6,177 nt of DNA, taken from UBA668 sp049424465. GTDB taxonomy: Bacteria > Actinomycetota > Acidimicrobiia > Acidimicrobiales > Ilumatobacteraceae. A model generated the notes under the pieces. It worked only from the letters and a program-made list of their open reading frames with translations, ran no database searches and was not told the origin of the DNA. Both the position numbers and the translations under genes were made by a program. The DNA lies in contig JBMSSR010000166.1 in NCBI GenBank assembly GCA_049424465.1, forward strand, positions 1 to 6,177, read 5' to 3'. Every line of letters begins with the position of its first letter. Position 1 is the stretch's first letter. Positions 1 through 6,014 of the stretch are shown piece by piece.

Positions 1-265
1 GGGGGGGCCCGCCGCCGGGTTGGTGCGCCCGCACGTTCCGAGTGGCCGTCACGGGGCCGTACGAGGCACTACTGCCCTGACGACCGGCTCCGACCTTCGG
101 TTCCCGTACCGGTCATCTTGACACGCCTGTCAGCTCGTGTGGGCGACCTGTTGTCCCGCCCGCCGCGGTCGCATGTCACGCCCGGCGCCGGCCGTCCGGT
201 CCCTCCGTCGCAGGTGTGAGGGGCTGGGCGGTGCGGTGCGGGGCCGGTGCGCGGGGAGGTCGGGG
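1..265. other. Non-coding or unassigned upstream region
   Basis: No convincing gene is visible here. Open frames on either strand lack a plausible ribosome binding site and read as arginine-, proline- and alanine-rich sequence typical of high-GC shadow frames. A perfect TTGACA hexamer lies at 118-123, but no -10 hexamer sits 16-19 nt downstream, so I do not call a promoter from it. Positions 220-265 on the + strand are strikingly G-rich, with five runs of three or four Gs and three GGTGC copies, and end exactly at the candidate -10 of the next gene. The left edge may be the end of a larger intergenic region; the preceding gene is outside the window. Confidence 0.5.
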
Positions 266-271
266 TACACT
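266..271 (+). promoter_or_regulatory. Candidate -10 hexamer for the small unknown gene
   Basis: TACACT fits the actinobacterial -10 pattern TANNNT. A start about 7 nt downstream would give a leader of roughly 35 nt carrying the Shine-Dalgarno at 302-306. The region 17 nt upstream (243-248, GCCGGT) does not resemble a -35 box, which is common in actinobacterial promoters. This is motif-based only. Confidence 0.4.
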
Positions 272-301
272 CGCCGGACCGTTGCCGCAAGGCGCGACCG
301 C

Positions 302-306
302 AGGAG
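302..306 (+). promoter_or_regulatory. Ribosome binding site of the small unknown gene
   Basis: AGGAG ends 6 nt before the ATG at 313. It decides the start: an in-frame GTG at 247 would add 22 residues, but it lies upstream of the candidate promoter and has no better-placed site of its own. Confidence 0.7.
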
Positions 307-312
307 ACCCTC

Positions 313-576
313 ATGACCGACATCGCCAACGAGCCGCCGCGGGCCCACGCCCGCATCGTGTACCTCGGCCCCGTGTCGCCGCACTGGGAGGTCTACGCCG
401 ACTACGGCGACCGCACGCTCATCGACGAGTTCCGCGCTCGTGTGCTGGCCCGTCTGGTGCTGCTGCCCCACAACGACCCGCAGTTCCGCCGCAACCGCGA
501 GCGCATCGTCCGCGATGCCGAGCGCGAGCGCATCAGCATCGAGTGGGACCTCGGCGTCGCCGAGTCCGACGACTGA
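313..576 (+). CDS. Hypothetical protein, 87 residues, upstream of ppk1
   Basis: I do not recognise the family and assign no function. The protein has 87 residues and is soluble-looking, with no signal peptide, membrane segment or cysteine. It starts with a short polar, proline-containing stretch (about 1-12). A compact segment rich in V, Y, W and G follows (about 14-35, including YLGPVSPHWEV), likely a beta-type core. The rest is strongly charged, probably helical (about 36-75, including DEFRARVLARL and RRNRERIVRDAERERI), with an acidic tail. Third codon positions are strongly G/C and the codon pattern matches the neighbouring genes, which supports real coding. The start is ATG 313, with AGGAG 6 nt upstream. 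It lies 84 nt before ppk1 on the same strand, separated by a structured GC-rich stretch, so co-transcription with ppk1 is uncertain. A role near polyphosphate metabolism would be guilt by association only. Confidence 0.75.
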   Translation: MTDIANEPPRAHARIVYLGPVSPHWEVYADYGDRTLIDEFRARVLARLVLLPHNDPQFRRNRERIVRDAERERISIEWDLGVAESDD

Positions 577-630
577 CGACGCCACGGCGGGTCGTTGCCC
601 GCCGTCGTGGGGCGTCGGGGCTCCGCCCCA
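577..630 (+). terminator. GC-rich inverted repeats between the small gene and ppk1
   Basis: Immediately after the stop codon, GGCGGG (586-591) pairs with CCCGCC (598-603) across a 6-nt loop. CGACGCC (577-583) can pair with GGCGTCG (611-617) around it, with an asymmetric internal loop. A second element, TGGGGC (608-613) with GCCCCA (625-630), or GGGGC (617-621) with GCCCC (625-629), competes with the outer stem. No T-run follows, so this is not a classical intrinsic terminator. Such T-less hairpins are proposed as terminators in some high-GC bacteria, and it could instead act as a pausing or stability element. Confidence 0.35.
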
Positions 631-648
631 CCTTCGTGCAGCGATCGG

Positions 649-654
649 TAGTGT
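649..654 (+). promoter_or_regulatory. Candidate -10 hexamer for ppk1, implying a leaderless mRNA
   Basis: TAGTGT matches TANNNT and ends 6 nt before the GTG start codon at 661. A typical start 7 nt downstream of the hexamer would fall on that G, giving an mRNA with no 5' leader. This fits the lack of a clear Shine-Dalgarno before ppk1 and the known frequency of leaderless transcripts in actinobacteria. No GTTCACC-type PHO unit is visible between the small gene and ppk1. Confidence 0.4.
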
Positions 655-660
655 CGGGGC

Positions 661-2706
661 GTGTCCGTGCGCCTCGTGAACCGTGAGCTCAGCTGGCTCG
701 CCTTCAACCGGCGTGTCCTGTCGCTCGCCGAGGAGCAGGGCATTCCGCTGCTCGAGCGCCTGAAATTTGCCGCCATCTGTTCGTCGAACCTCGACGAGTT
801 CTTCCAGGTCCGTGTGGCCGCGCTGAAGGATCAGGTGGCAGTCGGCATCACGATGCCGGCCCCCGACGGTCTGTCGGCCCAGTCGCAGCTCGACGGCATC
901 GGTGCCGCGGCCAGCGCGATGGTCCGCGACCAGGAACGCGTGGTGTTCGACGTGCTCCTCCCAGCGCTCGCCGACGAGGGCATCGAGATGGTCACGTGGG
1001 ACCGGCTGGGTCCTCACGACCACCTGTGGCTCATCTCGTACTTCGAGCAGCGCATCTACCCGGTGCTCACCCCGCTGGCGGTCGACCCCGCGCACCCGTT
1101 CCCGTACATCTCGAACCTCGCCCTCAACCTCGCGGCGATGGTCAGCGACCCCGACACGGGCGAGCGACGCTTCGCCAGGGTCAAGATCCCCAACGTGTTC
1201 CCGCGCCTCGTGGCGCTGCCCGACGGTCGTCGGTGGGTGCCCGTCGAGGAGATCATCGCCGCCCAGCTGCACCAGCTGTTCGTCGGCATGATCGTCGAGG
1301 AACATGCGTTCTTCCGCGTCACGCGCAACGCCGACCTCACCCTCGAGGAGGAGGAGGCCGACGACCTGCTCGTGGCGGTCGAGATGGAGTTGCGCCGCCG
1401 CCGGTTCGGTCGTGCCGTGCGGCTCGAGGTTCGCGAGGGGATCAGCGACGAGATGCTCGACCTGCTGTCGCGCGAGCTCGACCTGGGCTCGGGTGACGTC
1501 ACGGTGCACCGCGCGCTGCTCGACCTGACCTGTCTGTTCCAGCTGCACGCGCTCGACCTGCCGCACCTCAAGGACGCGGCCTGGACCCCGGTGACGGCGG
1601 GGCGGGTGCTGCGGGCGGAGTCGCAGGACCGCAGCATCTTCTCGGTCATCCGCGAGCGCCCGCTGCTCGTGCACCATCCCTATGAGAGCTTCGCCAGCAG
1701 CGTCGAGGCGTTCATCTCGCAAGCGGCTGACGACCCGAAGGTGCAGAGCATCAAGATGACCCTGTACCGCGCTGGGGGCGACAGCCCGATCGCGCGCAGC
1801 CTCATGCGTGCGGCCGAGCGCGGGGTGCAGGTGGCGGTGCTGGTCGAGCTGAAGGCCCGCTTCGACGAGGCCACCAACGTGGGGTGGGCGAGAGTGCTCG
1901 AGCGCTCGGGCGTGCACGTCGTCTACGGGCTGGTCGGCCTGAAGACGCACGCCAAGTGCGCGCTGGTGGTGCGCAACGACGATGACGGGCTGCGTCGCTA
2001 CTGCCACATCGGCACGGGCAACTACAACTCGCGGACGGCGCGTCTGTACGAGGACGTCGGTTTCCTGACGTGTGACCCGGCAGTGGGCGAGGACGTCACC
2101 CAGCTGTTCAATCACCTCACTGGCTACAGCCGCAACGTCCAGTTCCGCTCGCTGGTGGTGGCACCGCGCGACATGCGCCAGCAGTTGCTCGACCTCATCG
2201 AGAACGAGTCAGGGTTCGGCGCCGAGGGTCGGATCTCGGTCAAGCTCAATTCGCTCACCGACCCCGAGATGATCGAGGCGCTCTACGCGGCGAGCACTGC
2301 GGGTGTGCGCATCGACCTCGTGACCCGCGGTATCTGCTGTCTCGTGCCGGGTGTGCCGGGGATGAGCGAGAACATCAGGGTGCGCAGCATCCTCGGCCGC
2401 TACCTCGAGCATTCGCGCATCGTCCGGTTCGGCCACGGGGACGCTGACGGGCCGCTCTTCCTGATCGGCAGCGCCGACTGGATGGGCCGCAACCTCGACG
2501 GTCGCGTCGAGGTGCTGGTGCCGGTGGTGCACCCCAAGCACCGCGACTGGCTCGACCGGGTGCTCGACGGACTGCTGGCCGACGATGTGGTCTGCCACGA
2601 ACTCGGGCCCGATGGGCACTGGCGGCGGCAGGGGCCGCTGATGTTCGACGACGGCGATGCGCAGGAGCGCTTCTACCGCTGGGTCGTCGACCGCCAGCGA
2701 TCCTGA
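661..2706 (+). CDS. ppk1: Polyphosphate kinase 1 (RNA degradosome-type PPK1)
   Basis: This gene encodes PPK1, which reversibly transfers the gamma-phosphate of ATP onto a growing inorganic polyphosphate chain through a phosphohistidine intermediate. At 681 residues it is full length (E. coli PPK1 is about 688). The four-domain order can be followed: N domain (about 1-105, with NRELSWLAFNRRV and SSNLDEFFQVR), head domain (about 106-315), and the two phospholipase-D-like domains C1 (about 320-495) and C2 (about 500-681). By alignment to the E. coli enzyme the key residues are all present: the phosphorylated His is H430 (in GLKTHAK), the second His is H584 (in LEHSR), nucleotide contacts are N43, Y463 and R556, and the metal-site arginines are R370 and R400. 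The start is GTG 661, which keeps the conserved N terminus; GTG 667 or 676 are possible but would shorten it to just before NRELSW. The enzyme acts in the cytosol or at the inner membrane face. It lies upstream of pstSCAB with a 200-nt gap holding a separate promoter. Confidence 0.97.
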   Translation: MSVRLVNRELSWLAFNRRVLSLAEEQGIPLLERLKFAAICSSNLDEFFQVRVAALKDQVAVGITMPAPDGLSAQSQLDGIGAAASAMVRDQERVVFDVLLPALADEGIEMVTWDRLGPHDHLWLISYFEQRIYPVLTPLAVDPAHPFPYISNLALNLAAMVSDPDTGERRFARVKIPNVFPRLVALPDGRRWVPVEEIIAAQLHQLFVGMIVEEHAFFRVTRNADLTLEEEEADDLLVAVEMELRRRRFGRAVRLEVREGISDEMLDLLSRELDLGSGDVTVHRALLDLTCLFQLHALDLPHLKDAAWTPVTAGRVLRAESQDRSIFSVIRERPLLVHHPYESFASSVEAFISQAADDPKVQSIKMTLYRAGGDSPIARSLMRAAERGVQVAVLVELKARFDEATNVGWARVLERSGVHVVYGLVGLKTHAKCALVVRNDDDGLRRYCHIGTGNYNSRTARLYEDVGFLTCDPAVGEDVTQLFNHLTGYSRNVQFRSLVVAPRDMRQQLLDLIENESGFGAEGRISVKLNSLTDPEMIEALYAASTAGVRIDLVTRGICCLVPGVPGMSENIRVRSILGRYLEHSRIVRFGHGDADGPLFLIGSADWMGRNLDGRVEVLVPVVHPKHRDWLDRVLDGLLADDVVCHELGPDGHWRRQGPLMFDDGDAQERFYRWVVDRQRS

Positions 2707-2740
2707 GACTCGCCCCGCGTCGATGAACGCTGAGTGATCG

Positions 2741-2769
2741 GGCGGCAGCGTGCGGTACCGCTCGCCGCC
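2741..2769 (+). terminator. Hairpin downstream of ppk1
   Basis: GGCGGC (2741-2746) plus AGCG (2747-2750) pair with CGCT (2759-2762) plus GCCGCC (2764-2769), making a 10-bp stem with one bulged C at 2763 and an 8-nt loop. It begins 34 nt after the ppk1 stop. No T-run follows, so it is at best a T-less terminator or 3'-end stabiliser separating ppk1 from the pst operon. Confidence 0.35.
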
Positions 2770-2802
2770 GGTCCCGGTGCGAACGGGTCGATGTGTCGTG
2801 CC

Positions 2803-2835
2803 GTTCGGTGACTGTTCACCCGGCGTTCACCCTGT
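2803..2835 (+). promoter_or_regulatory. PHO box (PhoP/PhoB-type response regulator site)
   Basis: Two abutting 11-nt direct repeats are visible: GTTCACCCGGC (2814-2824) and GTTCACCCTGT (2825-2835), identical in their first eight bases. A degenerate unit in the same phase, GTTCGGTGACT (2803-2813), precedes them. The 11-nt period and the GTTCACC core are those established for PhoP boxes of Streptomyces and relatives, where the PhoR-PhoP system activates pstS under phosphate limitation. Location 71 nt before the pstS start codon, ahead of a -10 candidate, fits an activator site. Confidence 0.85.
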
Positions 2836-2862
2836 GCTGGGTGTCCCGTCATGTTGGTTCCC

Positions 2863-2868
2863 TACGGT
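2863..2868 (+). promoter_or_regulatory. Candidate -10 hexamer for pstSCAB
   Basis: TACGGT fits TANNNT and would give a transcription start near 2875 and a leader of about 32 nt containing the pstS Shine-Dalgarno. It lies 27 nt after the last clear PHO unit, further than in E. coli Pho promoters. A fourth, strongly degenerate repeat (2836-2846) or a different -10 such as CATGTT (2850-2855) are alternatives. Confidence 0.4.
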
Positions 2869-2892
2869 CGGCCCCGTTGTTCCACCAACCCT

Positions 2893-2898
2893 GAGGAG
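2893..2898 (+). promoter_or_regulatory. Ribosome binding site of pstS
   Basis: GAGGAG ends 8 nt before the GTG at 2907. It is the strongest Shine-Dalgarno in the window, matches the need for abundant binding protein, and fixes the GTG as the start. Confidence 0.8.
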
Positions 2899-2906
2899 AC
2901 ACATCC

Positions 2907-3968
2907 GTGAACACCCCCAAGAAGCGACTGCTGGCCGCCTCGGTCGTCGGCCTCGCACTCGTCGCGTCGGCGTGCGGCAGCGATCAAGGTGCGTCCGACA
3001 CCTCGGCGCCGTCCGGTGATGCCTCGGTCACCACCGGGGACACGACGGCACCTGCGGGCGACCTGGCCTCGGGCGAGGTCTTCGTCACCGGCTCGTCGAC
3101 CGTCGAGCCCATCGCAGTGCTCGTCAGCGAGCTCGCTGACGAGCAGAGCGGCGGCCAGCTGGCGGTCACCGTCGAGGGTCCCGGTACGGGTGACGGCTTC
3201 AAGAAGTTCTGCGCCGGCGAGGCCGATGTCAGCAATGCCTCGCGCACGATCAAGGACGAAGAGGCCGCGCTGTGCGCCGATGCCGGCATCGAGTATGTCG
3301 AGATCGAGATCGGGATCGATGGCCTGACGGTCGCGACGAGCCCGAACAACTCGGCAGTCGAGTGCCTCGACAAGGCGGCGCTGTACGCGCTCGTCGGTCC
3401 CGAGTCGGAGGGTTTCGACTCGTGGGCGGACGCGAACGCGATTGCGGGTGAGCTCGGTTCGGCCTACGCCAACCTGCCGGACGCCCCGCTGTCCATCACC
3501 GGTCCCGGCCCCGAGAGCGGCACGTACGACACCTTCGTCGAGTTCGCGATCAAGAAGATCGCCGAGGAGCGCGGTACCGAGGACACGACCCGGAGCGACT
3601 ACACCGCCAGCCCGAACGACAACCTCATCGTCGACGGCATCGAGGCCAGCGACACCAGCCTCGGCTGGGTGGGCTACGCCTTCTTCCAGGCCGAGGGCGA
3701 GTCGATGAAGGCGATCAGCATCGATGGCGGCGACGGGTGCGTGGCGCCGAGCGACGAGTCGATCGCCGACGGCAGCTACCCGTTCAGCCGCTCGCTGTAC
3801 ATGTATGTCAGCCTCAACGCGCTCGCCGAGAACCCGGCGATCGGCTCGTACGTCGACCTGTTCCTCAGCGAGGCGGGCATCGCCAAGGTGGCCGAGGCCG
3901 GCTACATCACGCTGCCGGCCGATCGCCTCACCGCCTCGGTCGAGGCGTGGGACGCCGCCAAGGCCTGA
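2907..3968 (+). CDS. pstS: Phosphate-binding lipoprotein PstS
   Basis: PstS is the extracytoplasmic substrate-binding protein of the high-affinity phosphate ABC transporter: it captures inorganic phosphate and delivers it to PstC-PstA. The 353-residue product opens with a lipoprotein signal peptide: basic KKR at 5-7, hydrophobic core about 8-20, and lipobox ASAC with the acylated cysteine at C23. A Ser/Thr/Gly/Asp-rich linker follows (about 24-56). The two-lobed periplasmic-binding-protein fold (PBP-like domain) then runs from about 57 to the end. Phosphate-loop signatures are visible: TGSSTVEPI (61-69), GPGTGDGF (91-98), SNASRTI (109-115) and GPGPESGTYDTF (199-210). The mature domain carries four further cysteines (C102, C123, C153, C278), which could form disulfides outside the cell. 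It is the first gene of the pst operon, directly behind the PHO box. The -3 lipobox position is Ala rather than the usual Leu, which is tolerated. Confidence 0.95.
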   Translation: MNTPKKRLLAASVVGLALVASACGSDQGASDTSAPSGDASVTTGDTTAPAGDLASGEVFVTGSSTVEPIAVLVSELADEQSGGQLAVTVEGPGTGDGFKKFCAGEADVSNASRTIKDEEAALCADAGIEYVEIEIGIDGLTVATSPNNSAVECLDKAALYALVGPESEGFDSWADANAIAGELGSAYANLPDAPLSITGPGPESGTYDTFVEFAIKKIAEERGTEDTTRSDYTASPNDNLIVDGIEASDTSLGWVGYAFFQAEGESMKAISIDGGDGCVAPSDESIADGSYPFSRSLYMYVSLNALAENPAIGSYVDLFLSEAGIAKVAEAGYITLPADRLTASVEAWDAAKA

Positions 3969-3978
3969 CCTCCTAGGA

Positions 3979-4010
3979 TGCGGGGACCGGGTACTGGCCC
4001 GGTCCCCGCA
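3979..4010 (+). terminator. Perfect 13-bp stem-loop between pstS and pstC
   Basis: TGCGGGGACCGGG (3979-3991) and CCCGGTCCCCGCA (3998-4010) are exact reverse complements around a 6-nt loop (TACTGG). The hairpin starts 10 nt after the pstS stop and ends 11 nt before the pstC ATG. There is no T-run, so full termination is unlikely. The probable role is partial termination or protection of the pstS mRNA 3' end, giving more PstS than PstC, PstA and PstB. Its base also sits close enough to limit ribosome access to pstC. Confidence 0.75.
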
Positions 4011-4021
4011 CCCGGATCTTC

Positions 4022-4987
4022 ATGACCCCTGTCAGCACGCCACCCAGCGCCCTCACCGTCGGTGACCTGCGCGGCAACCCGCGACGAGTGCGCGTCGACG
4101 CCGCCATGCGGGTGCTGCTGTTCGTCGCCGCGGCGCTGTCGATCGTCATCAGTGCCGCAATCGTGTGGACGCTGTTCCGCGAGGCGTGGACGTTCCTCCA
4201 CGGGATGGTCGATCAGCTCGGCTGGGGTGGTCTTCTCGACCACGGCGACGTGCCGAGCTGGGACCCGCGCCGCGACCGGTTCGACCTGTTGACGATCCTG
4301 CTCGGCACGGTCATCGTCTCGCTCGTCGCCATGGTGGTGGCGGCACCACTGGGCCTCGGCTCGGCGGTCTATCTGGCCGAGTACGCGTCACCCCGTGCGC
4401 GACGGTGGCTCAAGCCGACCCTCGAGGTGCTGGCCGGCATCCCCAGCGTCGTGTTCGGCTTCTTCGCGCTACGGCTGCTCGGGCCCGACATCGTGCAGCC
4501 GCTGTTCGGCACCCCCCAGGCGACGAGCCTGTTGGTCACCGGTGTCGCGGTCGGCCTGCTCGTGACGCCGCTGATGGCGTCGGTCAGCGAGGACGCACTG
4601 CGCGCCGTGCCGCGCTCGATGCGCGAGGCCAGCACCGGACTCGGTGCCCGGCGGAGCACCACCACGATCAAGGTCGTGCTGCCGGCTGCGGTGTCGGGCA
4701 TTGTGGCTGCGCTCATCATCTCGATCTCGCGCGCGATCGGCGAGACGATGGTCGCGGCACTGGCATCGGGCCGCCTCGGCTCGGCGCCACGTGTGCTCGA
4801 CCCCCGCGAGCCCGGCCTGACGATGACGGCGTCAATGGCGCAACTCGCGCAGGGCAGCGACCAGATGGTGGGCAGCGGACTCGCGTTCCAGAGCCTGTTC
4901 CTCGTGGGTGCCGTCCTGTTCGTGATGACCTTTCTCCTCAACGTGGCCGCAGGCCGCATCGTGCGCCGGGTGCGCACGCAGTACTAG
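4022..4987 (+). CDS. pstC: Phosphate ABC transporter permease PstC
   Basis: PstC is one of the two membrane subunits that form the phosphate channel in the cytoplasmic membrane. The 321-residue protein has a short polar cytoplasmic N terminus and about six membrane segments (near 30-52, 92-116, 133-155, 168-188, 222-245, 288-312), the usual binding-protein-dependent permease layout. The extracytoplasmic loop after the first segment (about 55-88) is long, as expected for this family. The segment LAEYASPRARRWLKPTLEVL, then AGIPSVVFGFFAL, is characteristic of Pst permeases. The EAA loop that docks onto the ATPase is at about 200-221 (REASTGLG, ending VVLP). ATG 4022 is the start; only a weak GGA (4014-4016) lies before it, so translation may depend on the stem-loop upstream or be modest. 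Assignment as PstC rather than PstA rests on gene order and on the following gene being a clear PstA. Confidence 0.93.
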   Translation: MTPVSTPPSALTVGDLRGNPRRVRVDAAMRVLLFVAAALSIVISAAIVWTLFREAWTFLHGMVDQLGWGGLLDHGDVPSWDPRRDRFDLLTILLGTVIVSLVAMVVAAPLGLGSAVYLAEYASPRARRWLKPTLEVLAGIPSVVFGFFALRLLGPDIVQPLFGTPQATSLLVTGVAVGLLVTPLMASVSEDALRAVPRSMREASTGLGARRSTTTIKVVLPAAVSGIVAALIISISRAIGETMVAALASGRLGSAPRVLDPREPGLTMTASMAQLAQGSDQMVGSGLAFQSLFLVGAVLFVMTFLLNVAAGRIVRRVRTQY

Positions 4988-4989
4988 GA
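4986..4989 (+). promoter_or_regulatory. Ribosome binding site of pstA overlapping the pstC stop
   Basis: AGGA overlaps the pstC TAG and ends 6 nt before the GTG at 4996. It identifies GTG 4996 as the pstA start, although the reading frame stays open far upstream through pstC. The arrangement suggests translational coupling. Confidence 0.65.
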
Positions 4990-4995
4990 CACGCG

Positions 4996-5961
4996 GTGGC
5001 CGTCACGTCGTCCTCCATCGGCAGCAGCCGCGAGGCAGTCCACGCGTCGCTCACCGGCGGCAAGCGCGACGTGGCGGGAATGCTGTTCGCCGCCGCCCTG
5101 CTCGCGTGCCTCCTCGTCGCACTGCTCATGCTGACGCTGCTGATGTGGGACGTCGTCAGCGCGGCGATTCCCGTCTTCAGCGCCCGCAGTACGGGCTTCT
5201 GGACGAACGAGATGGGCTCGAACCCCGACCGGGTCGGCATCAGCCAGGGCATCTGGGGCTCGTTGATGATCGCCGCGTTCGTGGTGGTGATCGCGTTCCC
5301 CATCGGCATTGCGGCAGGGGTGTACCTCGAGGAGTACGCACGCCCTGGGCGTCTGACCACGTTCATCCAGCTCAACATCCGCAATCTCGCCGGTGTCCCC
5401 AGCGTCGTCTACGGCATCCTCGGTCTGGTGGTGTTCGTGAAGGCGCTCGCCCCGGTGACCGGTGGGCGCAGCGTCATCTCAGCGGGCATCACGATGGCGG
5501 TCCTCGTGCTGCCGATCATCATCATCACCACGGCTGAGTCGATCCGCGCTGTGCCAACCGGACTGCGCGAGGCCGGCTATGGCATCGGCGGCACTCGCTG
5601 GGAGACCACACGTCATCATGTGCTGCCGTACGCGGCCCCGGGCATCCTGACGGGCACGATGCTCGCAGTGGCACGTGCGCTCGGCGAGGCCGCGCCGCTG
5701 TTGCTGATCGGGGCGATCACCGGTCGGCTCGCCTCGGCGCCGGGGACGTCCTTCATCGAGCACCTGCGCGGCAAGTTCACTGCGATGCCGATCGTCATCT
5801 ACGGCTGGGCGAACAACCCCAACACGCCGGGCAAGCGCACTGGCCTGACGTTCGAGGACCTCAATGCAGCCGCCATCGTGGCCCTGCTGGGAATGGTGCT
5901 CGTACTCAATGCGGCGGCGATCGTGCTGCGCAACCGATTCGAACGGCGTCGGCAGTCGTGA
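4996..5961 (+). CDS. pstA: Phosphate ABC transporter permease PstA
   Basis: PstA is the second channel-forming subunit of the phosphate importer and pairs with PstC in the membrane. From GTG 4996 the protein has 321 residues. It has a polar N terminus (1-27) and about six membrane segments (near 28-50, 86-110, 130-150, 160-180, 212-240, 291-311). YLEEYARPGR (110-119) and NLAGVPSVVYGILGL (130-144) are typical of PstA. The EAA loop is at about 190-211 (LREAGYGIGGTRW, ending HHVLP), followed by the PstA-typical ARALGEAAPLLLIGA (226-240). The start lies 8 nt after the pstC stop with AGGA across that stop, so the two are probably translationally coupled. The frame is open back to about 4165, but that upstream part reads as Arg/Pro-rich sequence inside pstC and is not part of this gene. 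The stop codon overlaps a possible GTG start of pstB. Confidence 0.95.
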   Translation: MAVTSSSIGSSREAVHASLTGGKRDVAGMLFAAALLACLLVALLMLTLLMWDVVSAAIPVFSARSTGFWTNEMGSNPDRVGISQGIWGSLMIAAFVVVIAFPIGIAAGVYLEEYARPGRLTTFIQLNIRNLAGVPSVVYGILGLVVFVKALAPVTGGRSVISAGITMAVLVLPIIIITTAESIRAVPTGLREAGYGIGGTRWETTRHHVLPYAAPGILTGTMLAVARALGEAAPLLLIGAITGRLASAPGTSFIEHLRGKFTAMPIVIYGWANNPNTPGKRTGLTFEDLNAAAIVALLGMVLVLNAAAIVLRNRFERRRQS

Positions 5962-5999
5962 CCGAGACTTCCCGCCAGACGGCGACCCCGACGTTCCAC

Positions 6000-6005
6000 G
6001 AGGAG
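6000..6005 (+). promoter_or_regulatory. Ribosome binding site favouring the pstB ATG
   Basis: GAGGAG ends 9 nt before ATG 6015. It argues for that start over the in-frame GTG at 5958, which overlaps the pstA stop but has no comparable site. Confidence 0.65.
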
Positions 6006-6014
6006 CAGACAACG

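Noticed and set aside
118..123. Perfect TTGACA hexamer as a -35 box
   Set aside because: No -10-like hexamer lies at a suitable distance downstream and no gene start follows closely, so a chance match is more likely.
69..356. 95-residue minus-strand open frame at the left end
   Set aside because: It overlaps the better-supported small gene at 313-576, and its Arg/Ser/Pro/Gly-rich composition resembles shadow frames; no family features are visible.
130..2115. Very long open frame on the minus strand opposite ppk1
   Set aside because: It is fully antisense to an intact PPK1 with complete active-site residues. Its translation is a His/Arg/Val/Glu-biased sequence with no recognisable domain, and stop codons are rare in that frame only because of the high GC content.
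2752..2761. 10-bp palindrome GCGGTACCGC as an operator
   Set aside because: It falls mostly within the loop of the hairpin at 2741-2769. A single short GC-rich palindrome is expected by chance here.
2750..3019. 89-residue open frame spanning the ppk1-pstS gap
   Set aside because: It runs through the PHO box, the pstS ribosome binding site and the pstS signal peptide in another frame, and has no plausible domain.
4165..4995. Upstream extension of the pstA reading frame through pstC
   Set aside because: The frame is open but reads as Arg/Pro/Gly-rich sequence inside the real pstC frame. The PstA protein begins at GTG 4996, which has its own Shine-Dalgarno.
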